A stretch of 64,000 bases of DNA from Flaccisagitta enflata (lineage: Eukaryota > Chaetognatha > Sagittoidea > Aphragmophora). The translations under genes were made by a program, and so were the position numbers. The notes under the pieces were generated by a model. That model did not search any database. It had not been told where the DNA came from and saw only the letters and a program-made list of their open reading frames with translations. Location of the stretch: assembly GCA_965153355.1 (NCBI GenBank), contig OZ231128.1, positions 45,818,001 through 45,882,000 of the forward strand, read 5' to 3'. Shown one piece after another: positions 50,724 to 64,000 of the stretch (position 1 is its first letter; each line of letters opens with the position of its first letter).

Positions 50724-51328
50724 TTAGATGAAGTCATGAACGAAGCCGTACAAAACAAGCGACTGAAGGCAACGGTGCTTCTTCGGTTCTTTGTCGACCA
50801 GGCTGAAAGTATTTCAACTTGCATCTCTTGTTTGCGCAGTGCCCATGTAATAGTTGGGTAGCACTTAAATTAGGGAGCCACAATCACTCGATTTTCATGC
50901 CACTCCCTCCGCCCTGCTTCCGTTTCTATTCTGCAGTTCAAATACTATCGGCAATCCCACCCATGGCCCACCAAATCGCGGTTGCACGTCCACATCCCTA
51001 ATTGTAACTCGACCTAAAGTATCATTAGGCTCATTCCAATGGACTTGGTATTGTAAAGGTGGTGTTGTATAGGGCTATGGATGCGGTCGATTTTTTCGCC
51101 GCATTAACCGTTTCCGCATCCGCATCCGCTTTTATTTTGAAGTTCACTGAATTCCCATCCACCAAATTCGATTTGTTGTATTTCAACTGCGGCATGGTTT
51201 CACATCCCCGCATCCCGGGGTAATTCTTTAACTTGCACCATCAAATGTGTGGAAATCTTAAACAACAACAACAACAGTACGGACAAGCAAATATACTAAC
51301 TCAAATTGAGTACAAATTACAGTTCCCA
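50724..51328. other. Unannotated stretch
   Basis: A CCGCATCCGCATCCGC run at about 51114-51129 and a short AACAACAAC run at 51262; nothing else. Confidence 0.5.
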
Positions 51329-51720
51329 TATTGGTGATGAAGCTGCATCAAGACCAATATCACTATTTATTTTTAGTCGCGGACACGCGACTCTACACCT
51401 TAGCGTGTCGGTCGGTCGTTCCGTTGGTCCGTCCGTCACATTTTTGAATTGCGAGCGGTTTTGGCAAAACTGCTCCTGCCCAACCTTCCGCGACTGGATT
51501 GCCGTGTATCCGGCCTTGTTAGCACGGACAGACCAATGAGCTCGGTCACAATTCATATCATTCATGGCGATGCCAAAGCCCATATCGATGATGAAGCAGC
51601 ATACGGACCGATAACACTTATCTATTTTTAGAACGGACAGACCAATGAACTCGGTCACAATTCATATCATTCATGGCGATGCCAAAGCCCATACCGATGA
51701 TGAAGCAGCGTTGGCGCCGT
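51329..51720. repeat. ~106-bp tandem repeat, two full units plus part
   Basis: CCCATATTGGTGATGAAGC, CCCATATCGATGATGAAGC and CCCATACCGATGATGAAGC mark three units. GGACAGACCAATGA.CTCGGT occurs at about 51525 and 51633. The first unit is interrupted by a family A element. Confidence 0.88.
51377..51518 (-). mobile_element. Family A short subtype, inverted, in a tandem repeat
   Basis: TCGCGGACACGCGACTCTAC at the left and CCGTGTATCCGGCCTTG at the right, with TTAG on both sides (51373-51376 and 51519-51522). The neighbouring repeat unit has a single TTAG (51628-51631) where this copy is inserted. Confidence 0.85.
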
Positions 51721-52083
51721 CCATTGTGTAGGAGTGTCAAGAAAATGATAGATCGACATTCAGAAATTGACTTCCTCATTCTTTTTTCGTCGTCAGTGAA
51801 ATTAATTTCTTTTTTCTTAGTTCTTTCTATCTTTCTATCTTTCTTTTCATGCGCTTTCTCTCCTTCCAGCCCTTTAGCAAAGCCAAACAGCGAGTCCTTG
51901 TCCCGTGTATCCCCATTTTTCCACCCTTAGTAATTAAGAAAATAACAGTCATGATACTGAGCACACTCATTAACAAACGAAATTTAACGAATTTTATTTT
52001 TGGTTGTATGAAATGCCCAATCATTTAAACTTATCCCTCAATTATCCATCAAGAATCAAACATCGACAATCTGAATTATTTTC

Positions 52084-52190
52084 AGTCGCGGACACGCTTA
52101 TGTAGAACATACAGTCGGTCGGTTCTTCAAAGCGATTTTTGTTTTCGAGGGTTTTTTCGCTCCTGGCCTGCCATCCGCGACTGGAGGGAG
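52084..52190 (-). mobile_element. Family A element, inverted, strongly degraded
   Basis: TCAGTCGCGGACACGC tail part, CAGTCGGTCGGTTC, and a head remnant GCCATCCGCGACTGG. The CCTTGTT end is absent. Confidence 0.5.
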
Positions 52191-52416
52191 CAAGTGCCTT
52201 TTTCTACGTAACTACTGAAGACGTATTCCGCAATCTTCTCAAAAACACCTTGGCAATCATTGTCCATTTCCAGTGAAAATGATTTTGACGGCTGATCGGG
52301 ACTTTTTCGGGAATGTCAACTGACTCGCACAAGCACTTGATCATTATTGGTAAATAGAAAGGGATGAAGAAAGAAAGGTCAAAGCAAAAGGTAGGGGACA
52401 GCAAAATATTGGGAGA

Positions 52417-53069
<653 letters not shown>

Positions 53070-53291
53070 AAGACGGAAAAAAAGCAGATAAAAAAGCAAA
53101 TTTGAGGCAAGAAAGAAAAATAAGGTCAAAACAAGAAAGACAGAAAAGATCAGCAGAAAAGACGAAAAGAAATCGGGAAAACAAACAGACTAACAGTCAA
53201 AAACAAAGAAAAAAGAAACAAGGTTAAGTAAGAGCCAAAATGGAAGCCTGACCGATTAAGAGCATATGAATGAGCTTTTTTTTTTTTAAAT

Positions 53292-53422
53292 GAACGAATG
53301 AATGAATGAATGAATGAAAGAATGAATAAACGAATGAATGAATGAATGAATGAATGAATGAATGAATGAATGAATGAATGAATGAATGAATGAATGAATG
53401 AATGAATGAATGAATGAATGAA
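53292..53422. repeat. (GAAT)n array
   Basis: About thirty GAAT units with AACGAATG, AAAGAATG and AATAAACG variants on the left. Confidence 0.96.
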
Positions 53423-53562
53423 TATAGGATAAGATTGTTGCTGCTCTATTGTGAAATAGCCTCGAATTTTAAACTCCTACGAATGCGCAATGACCGATCA
53501 ACCAACCGACCAACCGACCAACCGACCAACGGACTCAGAAAGACAAGCTGACACACGAATTA

Positions 53563-53752
53563 AACAAGGCCGGATACACGGCTATCCCAGTCGCGTGCGG
53601 GTGGGCAGGAGCAGTGAAAAAGGTCACTTTGGCATTTGGGTAGGAGTAGCGAGTCACAAAGATCAATAACGCCGAAAAAGTAAAAAAGGAACAAACCGAC
53701 CAACCGATTGACGGACCGACCATCCGACCGACGGACCGTAGCACGCGACTAA
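53563..53752 (+). mobile_element. Family A element
   Basis: AACAAGGCCGGATACACGGC, GTGCGGGTGGGCAGGAGCAG, AACGCCGAAAAAGTAAAAAA, a (GACC/CGAC)n tract and GTAGCACGCGACTAATAATC. The 5' stem arm is deleted and the A run is short. Confidence 0.8.
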
Positions 53753-54035
53753 TAATCCCCAGCTACTGAAGGACGGAGCACATTTATTTGCTGCCATACA
53801 TGCAAGGGGGCGACCCATTCAGACCGCGCCCCTCCTTTTCTCTTTTCTGCTTGGCGATATTAAACTGATTAGTTTGAAGGATATGAAAGCGAACAAAACC
53901 ATGGAGAATATGAGAAAAGAAAAATTGAAAAGAAAAACATTTTCTAATCTCGCTCTATTTTTTAATGTCCCATTCTTTAAAGGAGGCGTTTTGTTGTTCG
54001 CGAGGGAAAGAAAAAATAGATGAAAATGTTGTTGT
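53753..54035. other. Unannotated stretch
   Basis: No feature recognised. Confidence 0.45.
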
Positions 54036-54342
<307 letters not shown>

Positions 54343-54572
54343 TTTTTTTATCGATGTGAATTTTACTGTTAAATGAGGATGTTGGCGATGATGTTGTTGT
54401 GCTTATTTCTTCTCGTTTATACTGATGTTAGTCTTGTGACCCATTTTTTAATATCCAAATTGAAAGCTTTCATTGAGCAAATCCTATATTATCATTACTC
54501 TTTTGACTAACATTCTTTTGTTGCTATTTTGTATTTTGTTTTTTTTTGTTTTGTTTCTTATTTCCATCGCAT

Positions 54573-54838
<266 letters not shown>

Positions 54839-54914
54839 TAACCTCTGAAATTTTTTCCTCATTTCAAACAAACCAGCACCCGTGAAATGAAAGAACGTCC
54901 TAGGTGAAACTGAG

Positions 54915-54918
<4 letters not shown>

Positions 54919-54990
<72 letters not shown>
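54919..54990. repeat. (GA)n microsatellite
   Basis: About 36 GA units. Confidence 0.96.
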
Positions 54991-54993
<3 letters not shown>

Positions 54994-55055
54994 CTGGACG
55001 CGTCAAATTCGTCTATGGTGCGTCGGCGTTGGCGTCCTCATTGCCATGCGATACA

Positions 55056-55238
55056 AACGACGACGACGATGACGACGACGACGACAACTACGACGATGAC
55101 AACAACATGATGGAGACAAAGACGTTGAGGACGATGACGACGTCGAAAACGACGATGACAATGACAAAGACGACTAATACAACTGAAGCGACGATGACGG
55201 CGACGACTCTAATCAGTGGAGCGCTGACGACAACGACA

Positions 55239-55303
<65 letters not shown>

Positions 55304-55310
55304 AATGATA

Positions 55311-55373
<63 letters not shown>

Positions 55374-55380
55374 ATGATGT

Positions 55381-55427
<47 letters not shown>

Positions 55428-55443
55428 TTGATGATGGTGATGG

Positions 55444-55484
<41 letters not shown>

Positions 55485-55490
55485 GTAATG

Positions 55491-55522
<32 letters not shown>

Positions 55523-55531
55523 GATGATGAT
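55056..55531. repeat. (GAC)n-rich tract then (GAT)n array
   Basis: GACGACGATGACG mixture to about 55237, then ~98 GAT units with AAT, ATT, GTT and GGT variants. Confidence 0.95.
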
Positions 55532-55729
55532 GAAAATTATGGGTAGGTCGTGTTACTTAGAATCTGAGTGGCTAGAATTTTGAAATTCTCATCATTCAGA
55601 TTCTTAGTGATGATAATTATATTCTCATAACTCAGATTGTCTGTCCTTGTCTATCCTTTTTCTTATTTTTCAGAATCTAAGTTATGAGAATTTTTCTATA
55701 TGATTTTATTCATTCTTTTTTTACCTGTT

Positions 55730-55826
<97 letters not shown>

Positions 55827-56062
55827 TTTGCTCTCTCTTTTTCTCATTCTTTTCTCTGCACTTGTGGAAAATAGCAAAATGAAGAAAAAAATATTTTTTT
55901 TTCTTGTTTTACAAGAATCCCCCTTATGTTTGCCCATTGGCCAATTGATTAGTATTCCTGACGTAGCCAACAACTAGCTCATTGACCCACTGTCACTAAT
56001 AGCTTGGCTCTATCAGCCAAGGGCCCTGGTACCAGTGGGACCTGTATGAGCCTCTGTAATAC

Positions 56063-56218
56063 AAGAAAAAAAAAAGAAAAAAAAAGGGAAAAAAAGAAAG
56101 AAAAAAAAGAAAGGAAAAAGGAAAAAGAGAAAAAAAAACAAAAAGAAAAAAAAAAGAAAAGAAGAAAAAAAGAAAAGAAATAAAGACGAAATAAGATAAG
56201 AAAGTGAAAAAAAGGAAA
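56063..56218. repeat. A-rich polypurine tract
   Basis: AAAAAGAAAAAAAAAGGG-type sequence, almost free of pyrimidines for about 150 bp. Confidence 0.93.
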
Positions 56219-56476
56219 ATGATATCCAAGTTAAAAGTTCTGGAAGCACTGGAACAAACAATCAGGTAGTAAAAAAATATTGCAAAAGATGAAACATTAA
56301 GACTAAAGGAGGGGGTTGAAGGGGGAGGGGAGCCCAACCAAGGGAGCCAGCAGAAGGGCCCGCCATTTCTCTGGCCGGGCCTGCTTGGATGATTTGCCAG
56401 CGTATCGTAAGACTGTCTATCAATGGAGCATAAAAACAAACAAATAGAGACAAATTTACACACAAACAAACACACA

Positions 56477-56763
<287 letters not shown>

Positions 56764-56959
56764 AGAGAGGAAGAATGACAAAGAGCGACAAAAACACTGA
56801 ATTTAGAGAAAAATCTAAGTTATGAGAAAAAGATAGAAAGACAGACAATCTGAGTTATGAGAAAAAACAAAAATGTCAAATTCTCATAACATAGAATCTA
56901 AGTTATGAGAAAAGTGCTAAATTCTAAGTAACGCGACTTAGAAAAATCTGAATAACGAG

Positions 56960-57332
<373 letters not shown>

Positions 57333-57339
57333 GTAACCA

Positions 57340-57650
57340 ATGGAGCGACGATGACGACGACAAGGATATCGACGATGAAAACTATGATAATGACAACTTC
57401 AACCAAGTGAACGATGATGACGATGTAAATCCAAACAACGATGACGATTATAACAATGACGATGACGATCGAGAGGAAGGACGACGGCTGCGGTGACGAC
57501 AAACACGGGACAACGACGACGACGACGACGACGACCACGACAACGACGACGACGACGAAGACGACGACGACGACGGCTGCGGTGACGACAAACATGGGAC
57601 AACGACGACGAAGATGTCAAGAAATCGACAACAACGATGACGACGTTAAA
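57340..57650. repeat. (GAC)n-rich tract with a ~98-bp duplication
   Basis: GACGAC repeats. GGCTGCGGTGACGACAAACA and GGGACAACGACGACG occur at about 57486 and again at about 57574. Open frames give Asp, Thr or Arg polymers with no domain. Confidence 0.85.
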
Positions 57651-57668
57651 ATAAACGAATCAATATAA

Positions 57669-58063
57669 GTCGCGGTGCACACAATGGGGCGATTTTCATG
57701 GTCAAATCATACTGAAGAAAAACAATTCTTGTGATTGATTCATAATTTTCCCTAACAAATATTTTACCTCAATACATGAAATTATATTTTTTGCATTAAA
57801 TATCATTTTTTTTTTACAAAATCAGTATAAAGAATTAGGAAAAATGAAAGAAAAATGAGTGTTTATTCTTTGACTTGTCTCAGGTGAAATTCTTAATCTT
57901 TCTCTGAATGCAAAAAAATTGCATTTCTAAGAACATGGCCCTACTCTAAAAAAACATGACAAATGGGCCATGTTCTTTGAAATGCAAAATTTTGCATTCA
58001 GAGACAGATTAAGAATTTCACGCAAAATGATGTCTCAAATTTGCTGCTTGTGTGCACCACGAC
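57669..58063. mobile_element. 395-bp TIR element with inner palindrome
   Basis: Ends GTCGCGGTGCACACAA and TTGTGTGCACCACGAC; ATAA lies directly outside both (57665-57668, 58064-58067). Inside, TGAAATTCTTAATCTTTCTC...GGGCC-type arms of about 57 bp (57888-57946 and 57966-58022) pair around a loop of about 20 bp. No open frame. It splits a GAC-rich tract. Superfamily unknown. Confidence 0.8.
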
Positions 58064-58089
58064 ATAAACCGGCATCCCGGTGAAAGTGA

Positions 58090-58278
58090 CAATGACGAGA
58101 ATGGCGACGACGACGATCACGACGACGACGACGACTACGAAGACGACGAAGACGACGAAGACGACGAAGACGACAAAGAAGACAAAGACGACGAAGACGA
58201 CGAAGACGACGAAGACGACGAAGACGACGAAGACGACGAAGACGACGAAGACAACGGGGACAACGGGGACAACGGGAC
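58090..58278. repeat. (GACGAA)n array ending in (GGGGACAAC)n
   Basis: About twenty GACGAA hexamers followed by three to four GGGGACAAC units. Confidence 0.95.
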
Positions 58279-58363
58279 AACGGGGTAGTTAACCAGGATG
58301 ATTACAACAACGAAAATGGCATTATATTTTTGAACAGATACGGGAAGAAGAACATATGATTAG

Positions 58364-58402
58364 AACAAGGCCGAATGTCCACGGCTACCCCAGTTACGAC
58401 TG
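58364..58402 (+). mobile_element. Family A head fragment
   Basis: AACAAGGCCGAATGTCCACG then GCTACCCCAGTTACGACT. Only the first ~40 bp are present. Confidence 0.6.
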
Positions 58403-58550
58403 AAAAAGCTTGCAAGCAAGTAACACCGCAGAGAAAATAGGAAAAGAAAGGTAAGAAGTTTATAGAAAAGAAAGAAAAAAACAAACAAAAAAGACAAACA
58501 AACAAAGCAGAGGCAAACAAACATACGATAGAATAAACAAAGAAACAAAG

Positions 58551-58625
58551 AACAAGTGAAGCGGGGTTACTGTACTTTATATATCGTTGCTGAAGGGTGG
58601 GCAGGGGCATCCAACCCCCAGCTTC
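58551..58625 (+). mobile_element. Family F head fragment
   Basis: AACAAGTGAAGCGGGGTTAC, ATATCGTTGCTGAAGGGTGG and GCAGGGGCATCCAACCCCCA. Third copy of the F head. Confidence 0.6.
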
Positions 58626-58632
58626 AGAGAGA

Positions 58633-58750
<118 letters not shown>

Positions 58751-58923
58751 ACGACGACTCTGAGGTGGATGAATTCAGAAAATGGCGTTCTGCTTTCATT
58801 TTTCGACCAAATTTGCAGTGAAAGTCTTCTTCAATCTTTTTGGCGAAGCCCTAAAGCCAGGTTTTTTCTCACCTTCTTTCCATTTTTCTTCCCATTTGCG
58901 TCCTGTTTATCAACGGTGTCATT

Positions 58924-59290
<367 letters not shown>

Positions 59291-59547
59291 CATTCAAAAC
59301 CTAAACTCACACAGAGAAACGCTAGCAAACTCACTGCCTCGGACTCTTTTGTGTTTTCTCTCTTCACATCCCGGTCGTTCTCACATTCAATCTATCATAT
59401 CGCTTCTACCCTATTTTTCCAGCCTCCTTTCAAGAAATCAAAACCCTTTTATTCCTCTTTTGCCTTAAGATATCTTTCAGCAGCATCGCAACGCCGCGTG
59501 TACTCGATTTACGCTCTCCAGCATTCTCTCCCTCCGTCTCTGACTAT
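59291..59547. other. Unannotated stretch
   Basis: TCTCTCCCTCCGTCTCTGAC at about 59525 recurs at about 59856, on either side of the family D copy. Confidence 0.55.
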
Positions 59548-59838
59548 GGGCGTGTTTCTAGTGCAGATAAAAGACGCGTTTGTTCTTGTTAACCGCGATC
59601 ACAGCATGAATAAGTACATATTCAAGCATTTTAACTGTCCCATGAGGAAGTGAGCGAAGTGAGTGAGCGAGCATGTGAACGGAGCAACCGAGCAAAGCAA
59701 AGCAAGCGCAGCGTAGCAAGCGTAGCGAAGTGGAGCGCTGTGGAGCGAGTGAGCGGAGTGAGTGGTGCGAGCGAACAAATGAAGCGAGCGACCGAGTGGA
59801 CCGTTAAAAACCCGATTGTCTCTGACAATAGACGCCCC
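59548..59838 (+). mobile_element. Family D MITE (copy 6)
   Basis: GGGCGTGTTTCTAGT left end and AATAGACGCCCC right end, GAAGTGAGTGAGCGAGC tract extended by AGCAAAGCAAAGCAAGCG. The right TIR is mutated. Confidence 0.75.
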
Positions 59839-59976
59839 TTCCTCTCTCCCCCTCACTCTCCCTCCGTCTCTGACGAAGTCAGTTTCTCTCTATCTCTGTC
59901 GGTTACCCTGCTTCTCTTTCTTCTCAACTCTCCCTATTCATCTGTCTTTATTTTTGTCTATCTTTGCCTTTCTGTG

Positions 59977-60190
<214 letters not shown>

Positions 60191-60195
<5 letters not shown>

Positions 60196-60780
60196 TTTTT
60201 CCGCGGCATGCCAAATTAACTTTTTCCACGAATGTGCTTTACACCGTCTGTCTTTTCCATTCTATCTTGATGCAATCCGGATTCATAATAAAAGAACTTT
60301 CTTTTTAAGGGCAGCAGCCAATGGCCAATCACATATGGCAGTTGTCTATTAGAATTTCTTCCCCTCCACCCCCAAATGAGACCACAAAGGGTCTATATCA
60401 AGACACCAGAGACCCCCATCAGACGTTCAGATTCCAGAATCTAGCTGATTGTCCAAAATGGCCAAATCCAGGCGTCGTTGGCCATGAATCATATTTTTAA
60501 GATCCCCAAATCAGGTCTAGAGGTGCGCAATTTAGCCTTCTAACATCCGTCAAAACCAAAACTCCAAAAGTTAGCATATAAAACACCTACGGTAACCACT
60601 GGCTACATGACGTTTTAGTTCTCTGGGTTTTTTTTCAGTTGGTCTTCTTTCCTTTTCAAATTCAAACTCGTCCTGGCGCGGTATTGCATTTCCGCTTTGG
60701 TTCGATTTCAAATTTGTCAGCGATCACAAGTCCATGTTTCTTTGCATTTAACTTGCCAAACACTGCCAAAGTAAGTAATG
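60191..60780. other. Unannotated stretch
   Basis: AGGGCAGCAGCCAATGGCCAA near 60308 faintly resembles a family C terminus. No gene. Confidence 0.45.
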
Positions 60781-60978
<198 letters not shown>

Positions 60979-61065
60979 GTCTCGTTTAAGACTTGTTTGT
61001 AATGAAGTGGTCCTTGTGACTGTTGCCACCCCTCTCTGTCTTCGTCTGTCTCCTTCTCTCTCTTT

Positions 61066-61080
<15 letters not shown>
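60979..61080 (+). repeat. Cassette spacer, copy 2
   Basis: Same ~90-bp sequence as 52559-52660 (GTCTCGTTTAAGACTTGTTT through CCACCCCTCTCTGTCTTCGT), again with (GT)n before and CT-type repeats after. Confidence 0.93.
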
Positions 61081-61286
<206 letters not shown>

Positions 61287-61413
61287 CTTCCACTTTTCTG
61301 TCTTCCCCTTCAGCCAATTTGCGATCCTTAGTAAGGCATCTTTTTAGGGATCATGAATTAAAATCTCGGTGAAGCGGAAAAGAGGGCGAATCTGGAATGA
61401 CCCCTCAAACATT

Positions 61414-61668
61414 GGGCGTGTTTCTACTGAAGACCAAAAACGCGTTTGTTCCCATGGAACATGTTCACAGCGTGAACACATATCTAAGAAAATCAACTGT
61501 CCAACAAAGGAGTGAGCAAAGTGAGTGAGCGAGCCTGTGAACGGAGTGTAGCAAAGCGGAGTGCTGCGGAGCAAGTGAGCGGAGTGAGCGGTGCGAGCAA
61601 ACGAATGTAGCGAGCGACCAAGTGGCCTGTTAGAAACGTGATTGTCTTTGACAAAAAGCACCCACCCG
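61414..61668 (+). mobile_element. Family D MITE (copy 7)
   Basis: GGGCGTGTTTCTACT left end; the right end is degraded to AAAAGCACCCACCCG. AAACATT lies outside both ends (61407-61413, 61669-61675). The internal blocks match the other copies. Confidence 0.75.
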
Positions 61669-62923
61669 AAACATTCAATGTTTTCGCAGACATGGGTTTC
61701 TAGTTTAGGACGGAGGAAATGGCAAAAAAGAGAGGGTTAGTGGAGAAAATGAGTGCGAAATCATTTATACATTTTTTCCTCTTTCTGAAAAAAATCAGAA
61801 ATGCCGAAAATGGGAGTGTTATAGAAAATCAAGTCAAATTTTCTAATACTCAATCTTTTTGCATTTATGCAGATAAAAAATGTATAGATTTAACATTTCA
61901 TGAAAAATACATTCAATGCCTTTGCAAACAATCAATACTGGAAGCTTCAATCTTTACATACAATGACTTTCACATATTTATACATTTATACAAACTTTTT
62001 TCATTTTCCAGTTGTACGGTATGCATGATCAACCATATATTTTTGATATATGAATACAATGATGATGAATATTGATCAAAAGTTGACATCTGGTATCTTT
62101 TTCTATCGATTCGTTCAAAATAAGTACTGTTCTTTTTGCATACATCATCAAATGGAATCTGAAGCTTCCCATTTATCCATCAAGCAGTCATACAGATTAT
62201 TCCATACTTCCGAGGAGCACAGATTCTCCGTTTGCAATTTCTGACACACCATATTTTCTCCATTAAGTGACCCCTCCAGGCTCCATCTAGCAACCCCCTT
62301 CGTCATTCTTGGTTGTGTCCATAAAAAATATGGGAAAAACTGATGAAGAATAATAAATTGACACTGCAAGAACAACCATTTCGATTTTCCCTGTCCAACC
62401 CTTCAAGCATTTTTTTTTGTCTTAAAGCTATCAAAATTTAGGAGAGAAATTCCTATTATATACTTTCCCCCTTGCTTTCTCCTTCCCTTCTTTTATTTTA
62501 ATTTATTTTTCTCTCTTTTTTTATAGTTTTCCTTCGTTTTTTCTCTTTTCTTCCTGGCTTTTCTTTTTTCTTGCTTTTCTTTCCTTCAAACATTCTTTCT
62601 TAGACTATCCGACGAGCATCATGCCATTCCGCTCCCCGCTTTCCCATAATCTGTATATCTGCCATCAAGAACAAAGTTTCTGCTCCATTAAGTACCGCTC
62701 TTTTTTCTCTCTTTTTTTGTCATGAATAATGGTTTAACAAAACAGTTCTAAGCAAAAAGAGAAAGATGAACTTAATACAAGGCAAACATTTAGGCGGAAA
62801 AACACTTCAGCACGTAAGCCATGAAAGGCGCACTTCCATTCGACCCAGTTAAATGAATTTACTGAAACGTCTAGAGACGTCTGGGCTACTACAATCAAAA
62901 TTTCATCTGTCTGAACCAACTAG
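61669..62923. other. Unannotated AT-rich 1.25-kb stretch
   Basis: A 118-codon frame at 61719-62075 is AT-rich with many Phe/Ile/Lys and no motif. A T/C-rich low-complexity run lies at 62430-62600. No gene is supported. Confidence 0.5.
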
Positions 62924-62924
62924 A

Positions 62925-62965
<41 letters not shown>

Positions 62966-62988
62966 GGATGAGGATGAGGATGAGGATG

Positions 62989-63070
<82 letters not shown>

Positions 63071-63076
63071 CGCTGT

Positions 63077-63172
<96 letters not shown>

Positions 63173-63175
63173 CGC

Positions 63176-63262
<87 letters not shown>

Positions 63263-63266
63263 GGAG
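62924..63266. repeat. (GAT)n array, ~114 units
   Basis: GAT with a (GAG GAT)n island at 62962-62992 and two GACGCTGTT/GACGCTGAT islands. The plus frame gives a poly-Asp run preceded by about 24 ordinary codons, which is not enough for a gene. Confidence 0.96.
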
Positions 63267-63499
63267 GAATTTTTATCGACGAGAATTAGATAATCATAAG
63301 CAAAAGAAGAAATACTGAGATAAGCCGACGGATCTTAGGATCTGTGGGATGAGAAACTTGTCAATACTTCTTGTCATCAAAGGACTGAGCATTAAGTTGT
63401 CCACTGCAATGGCCCACTGGGCCGCAACCACCTACAATGGAACAATAAAGATATCAAGACTTGTCTACATGGGAAAAAATAACTTTCTCTGTCTCTGAC

Positions 63500-63505
<6 letters not shown>
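63267..63505. other. Unannotated stretch
   Basis: No feature recognised. Confidence 0.45.

Positions 63506-63574
<69 letters not shown>
63506..63574. repeat. (CT)n microsatellite
   Basis: About 34 CT units. Confidence 0.96.
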
Positions 63575-63577
<3 letters not shown>

Positions 63578-63864
63578 GAAATGAGCGGAGATAGAGGGCA
63601 AGTTGCGCTAACAAATGGAATTCTTAATAGCGTTCCGTGTTTATGTCTTCCTCTTATCAACAAAAATGGCTTAAAACCGTCATTTCTTTCTTTTTATCCA
63701 TTTTCCTCTTTTGTTTTCGACCGTTTTTATCTGTGTCTTTTTTTCCTTCGGTTACATAATTGGGGGGGGGGGGGTGAAAATTGCCAACGGATCCTGCAGA
63801 CTCTTTGTCCATTTACCAACATATATTTACTACTATGAAATCATATTTTCGCTCTTCTCACGCC

Positions 63865-64000
63865 TCTTAGTCGCGGACTCCACTTTCTAATTGCTTGATA
63901 AGGTAGTTGGTCCGCGGTTAGTCTGTTGGTCTGACAGTTGGTTGATCTGTCCGATCTTTTATCCATCGGTCCGGTAGTCTATAGTGATAGTCGAAGGTAC
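63865..64000 (-). mobile_element. Family A 3' part, inverted, cut by window end
   Basis: CTCTTAGTCGCGGACTCCAC (inverted tail), then GGTCCGCGGTTAGTCTGTTG and GTTGGTTGATCTGTCC. The head would lie beyond the window. Confidence 0.55.

Noticed and set aside
61719-62075. 118-codon frame
   Set aside because: Strong AT bias with Phe/Ile/Lys/Tyr excess and no motif.

Overview
The window is eukaryotic nuclear DNA from a very repeat-rich, gene-poor region. It holds long di-, tri- and tetranucleotide microsatellites, minisatellites, an 8-kb-scale satellite block, non-LTR retrotransposon debris and several families of small non-autonomous transposons. There is no operon-like gene packing, and I recognise no rRNA, tRNA, CRISPR or origin. 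The LINE tail at 16.5 kb, the pogo/Tigger-type TA-flanked elements and the broken gene at 25.3 kb (it resembles a family of uncharacterised cnidarian/lancelet-type proteins) point to an invertebrate animal or close relative. That assignment is an inference of low to moderate strength.

Layout. 0-3.2 kb: nested short elements (families A and C), a pogo-type MITE and a 20-bp minisatellite. 3.25-10.66 kb: a 68-bp satellite built on a doubled 19-bp core, cut by six copies of a ~160-bp spacer and one 87-bp Harbinger-like hairpin MITE. 12.07-13.55 kb: a ~1.5-kb (CAA)n array. 14-15 kb: three copies of family D. 15.6-17.5 kb: A and C elements with a 5'-truncated LINE nested in one C copy. 17.8-22.0 kb: a 4.1-kb palindromic element made of ~570-bp modules, itself invaded by an A-type and a C element. 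22.5-23.1 kb: a C element nested in an A element with a visible target duplication. 25.3-25.9 kb: the only convincing protein-coding remnant, frameshifted. 26.7-48 kb: microsatellites, minisatellites of 34, 47 and ~150 bp, more A/D copies and two pogo-type elements with paired TIRs. 48-64 kb: GT/CT/GA arrays, a 106-bp tandem repeat giving a natural empty site for family A, a duplicated GT-spacer-CT cassette, a trinucleotide (GTT/GAT/GAC) cluster, and a 395-bp TIR element.

There is no gene network to describe: the biology visible here is element on element. The most interesting structural theme is that families A and C, which have different bodies, both end in a short stem-loop followed by an A run. 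In family A the stem sequence differs between subfamilies while pairing is kept, as expected for an RNA 3' structure recognised by a retrotransposition machinery. Coordinates of repeat edges are read by eye and are good to a few bases for elements with TIRs or junctions, and to roughly 5-15 bases for microsatellites.
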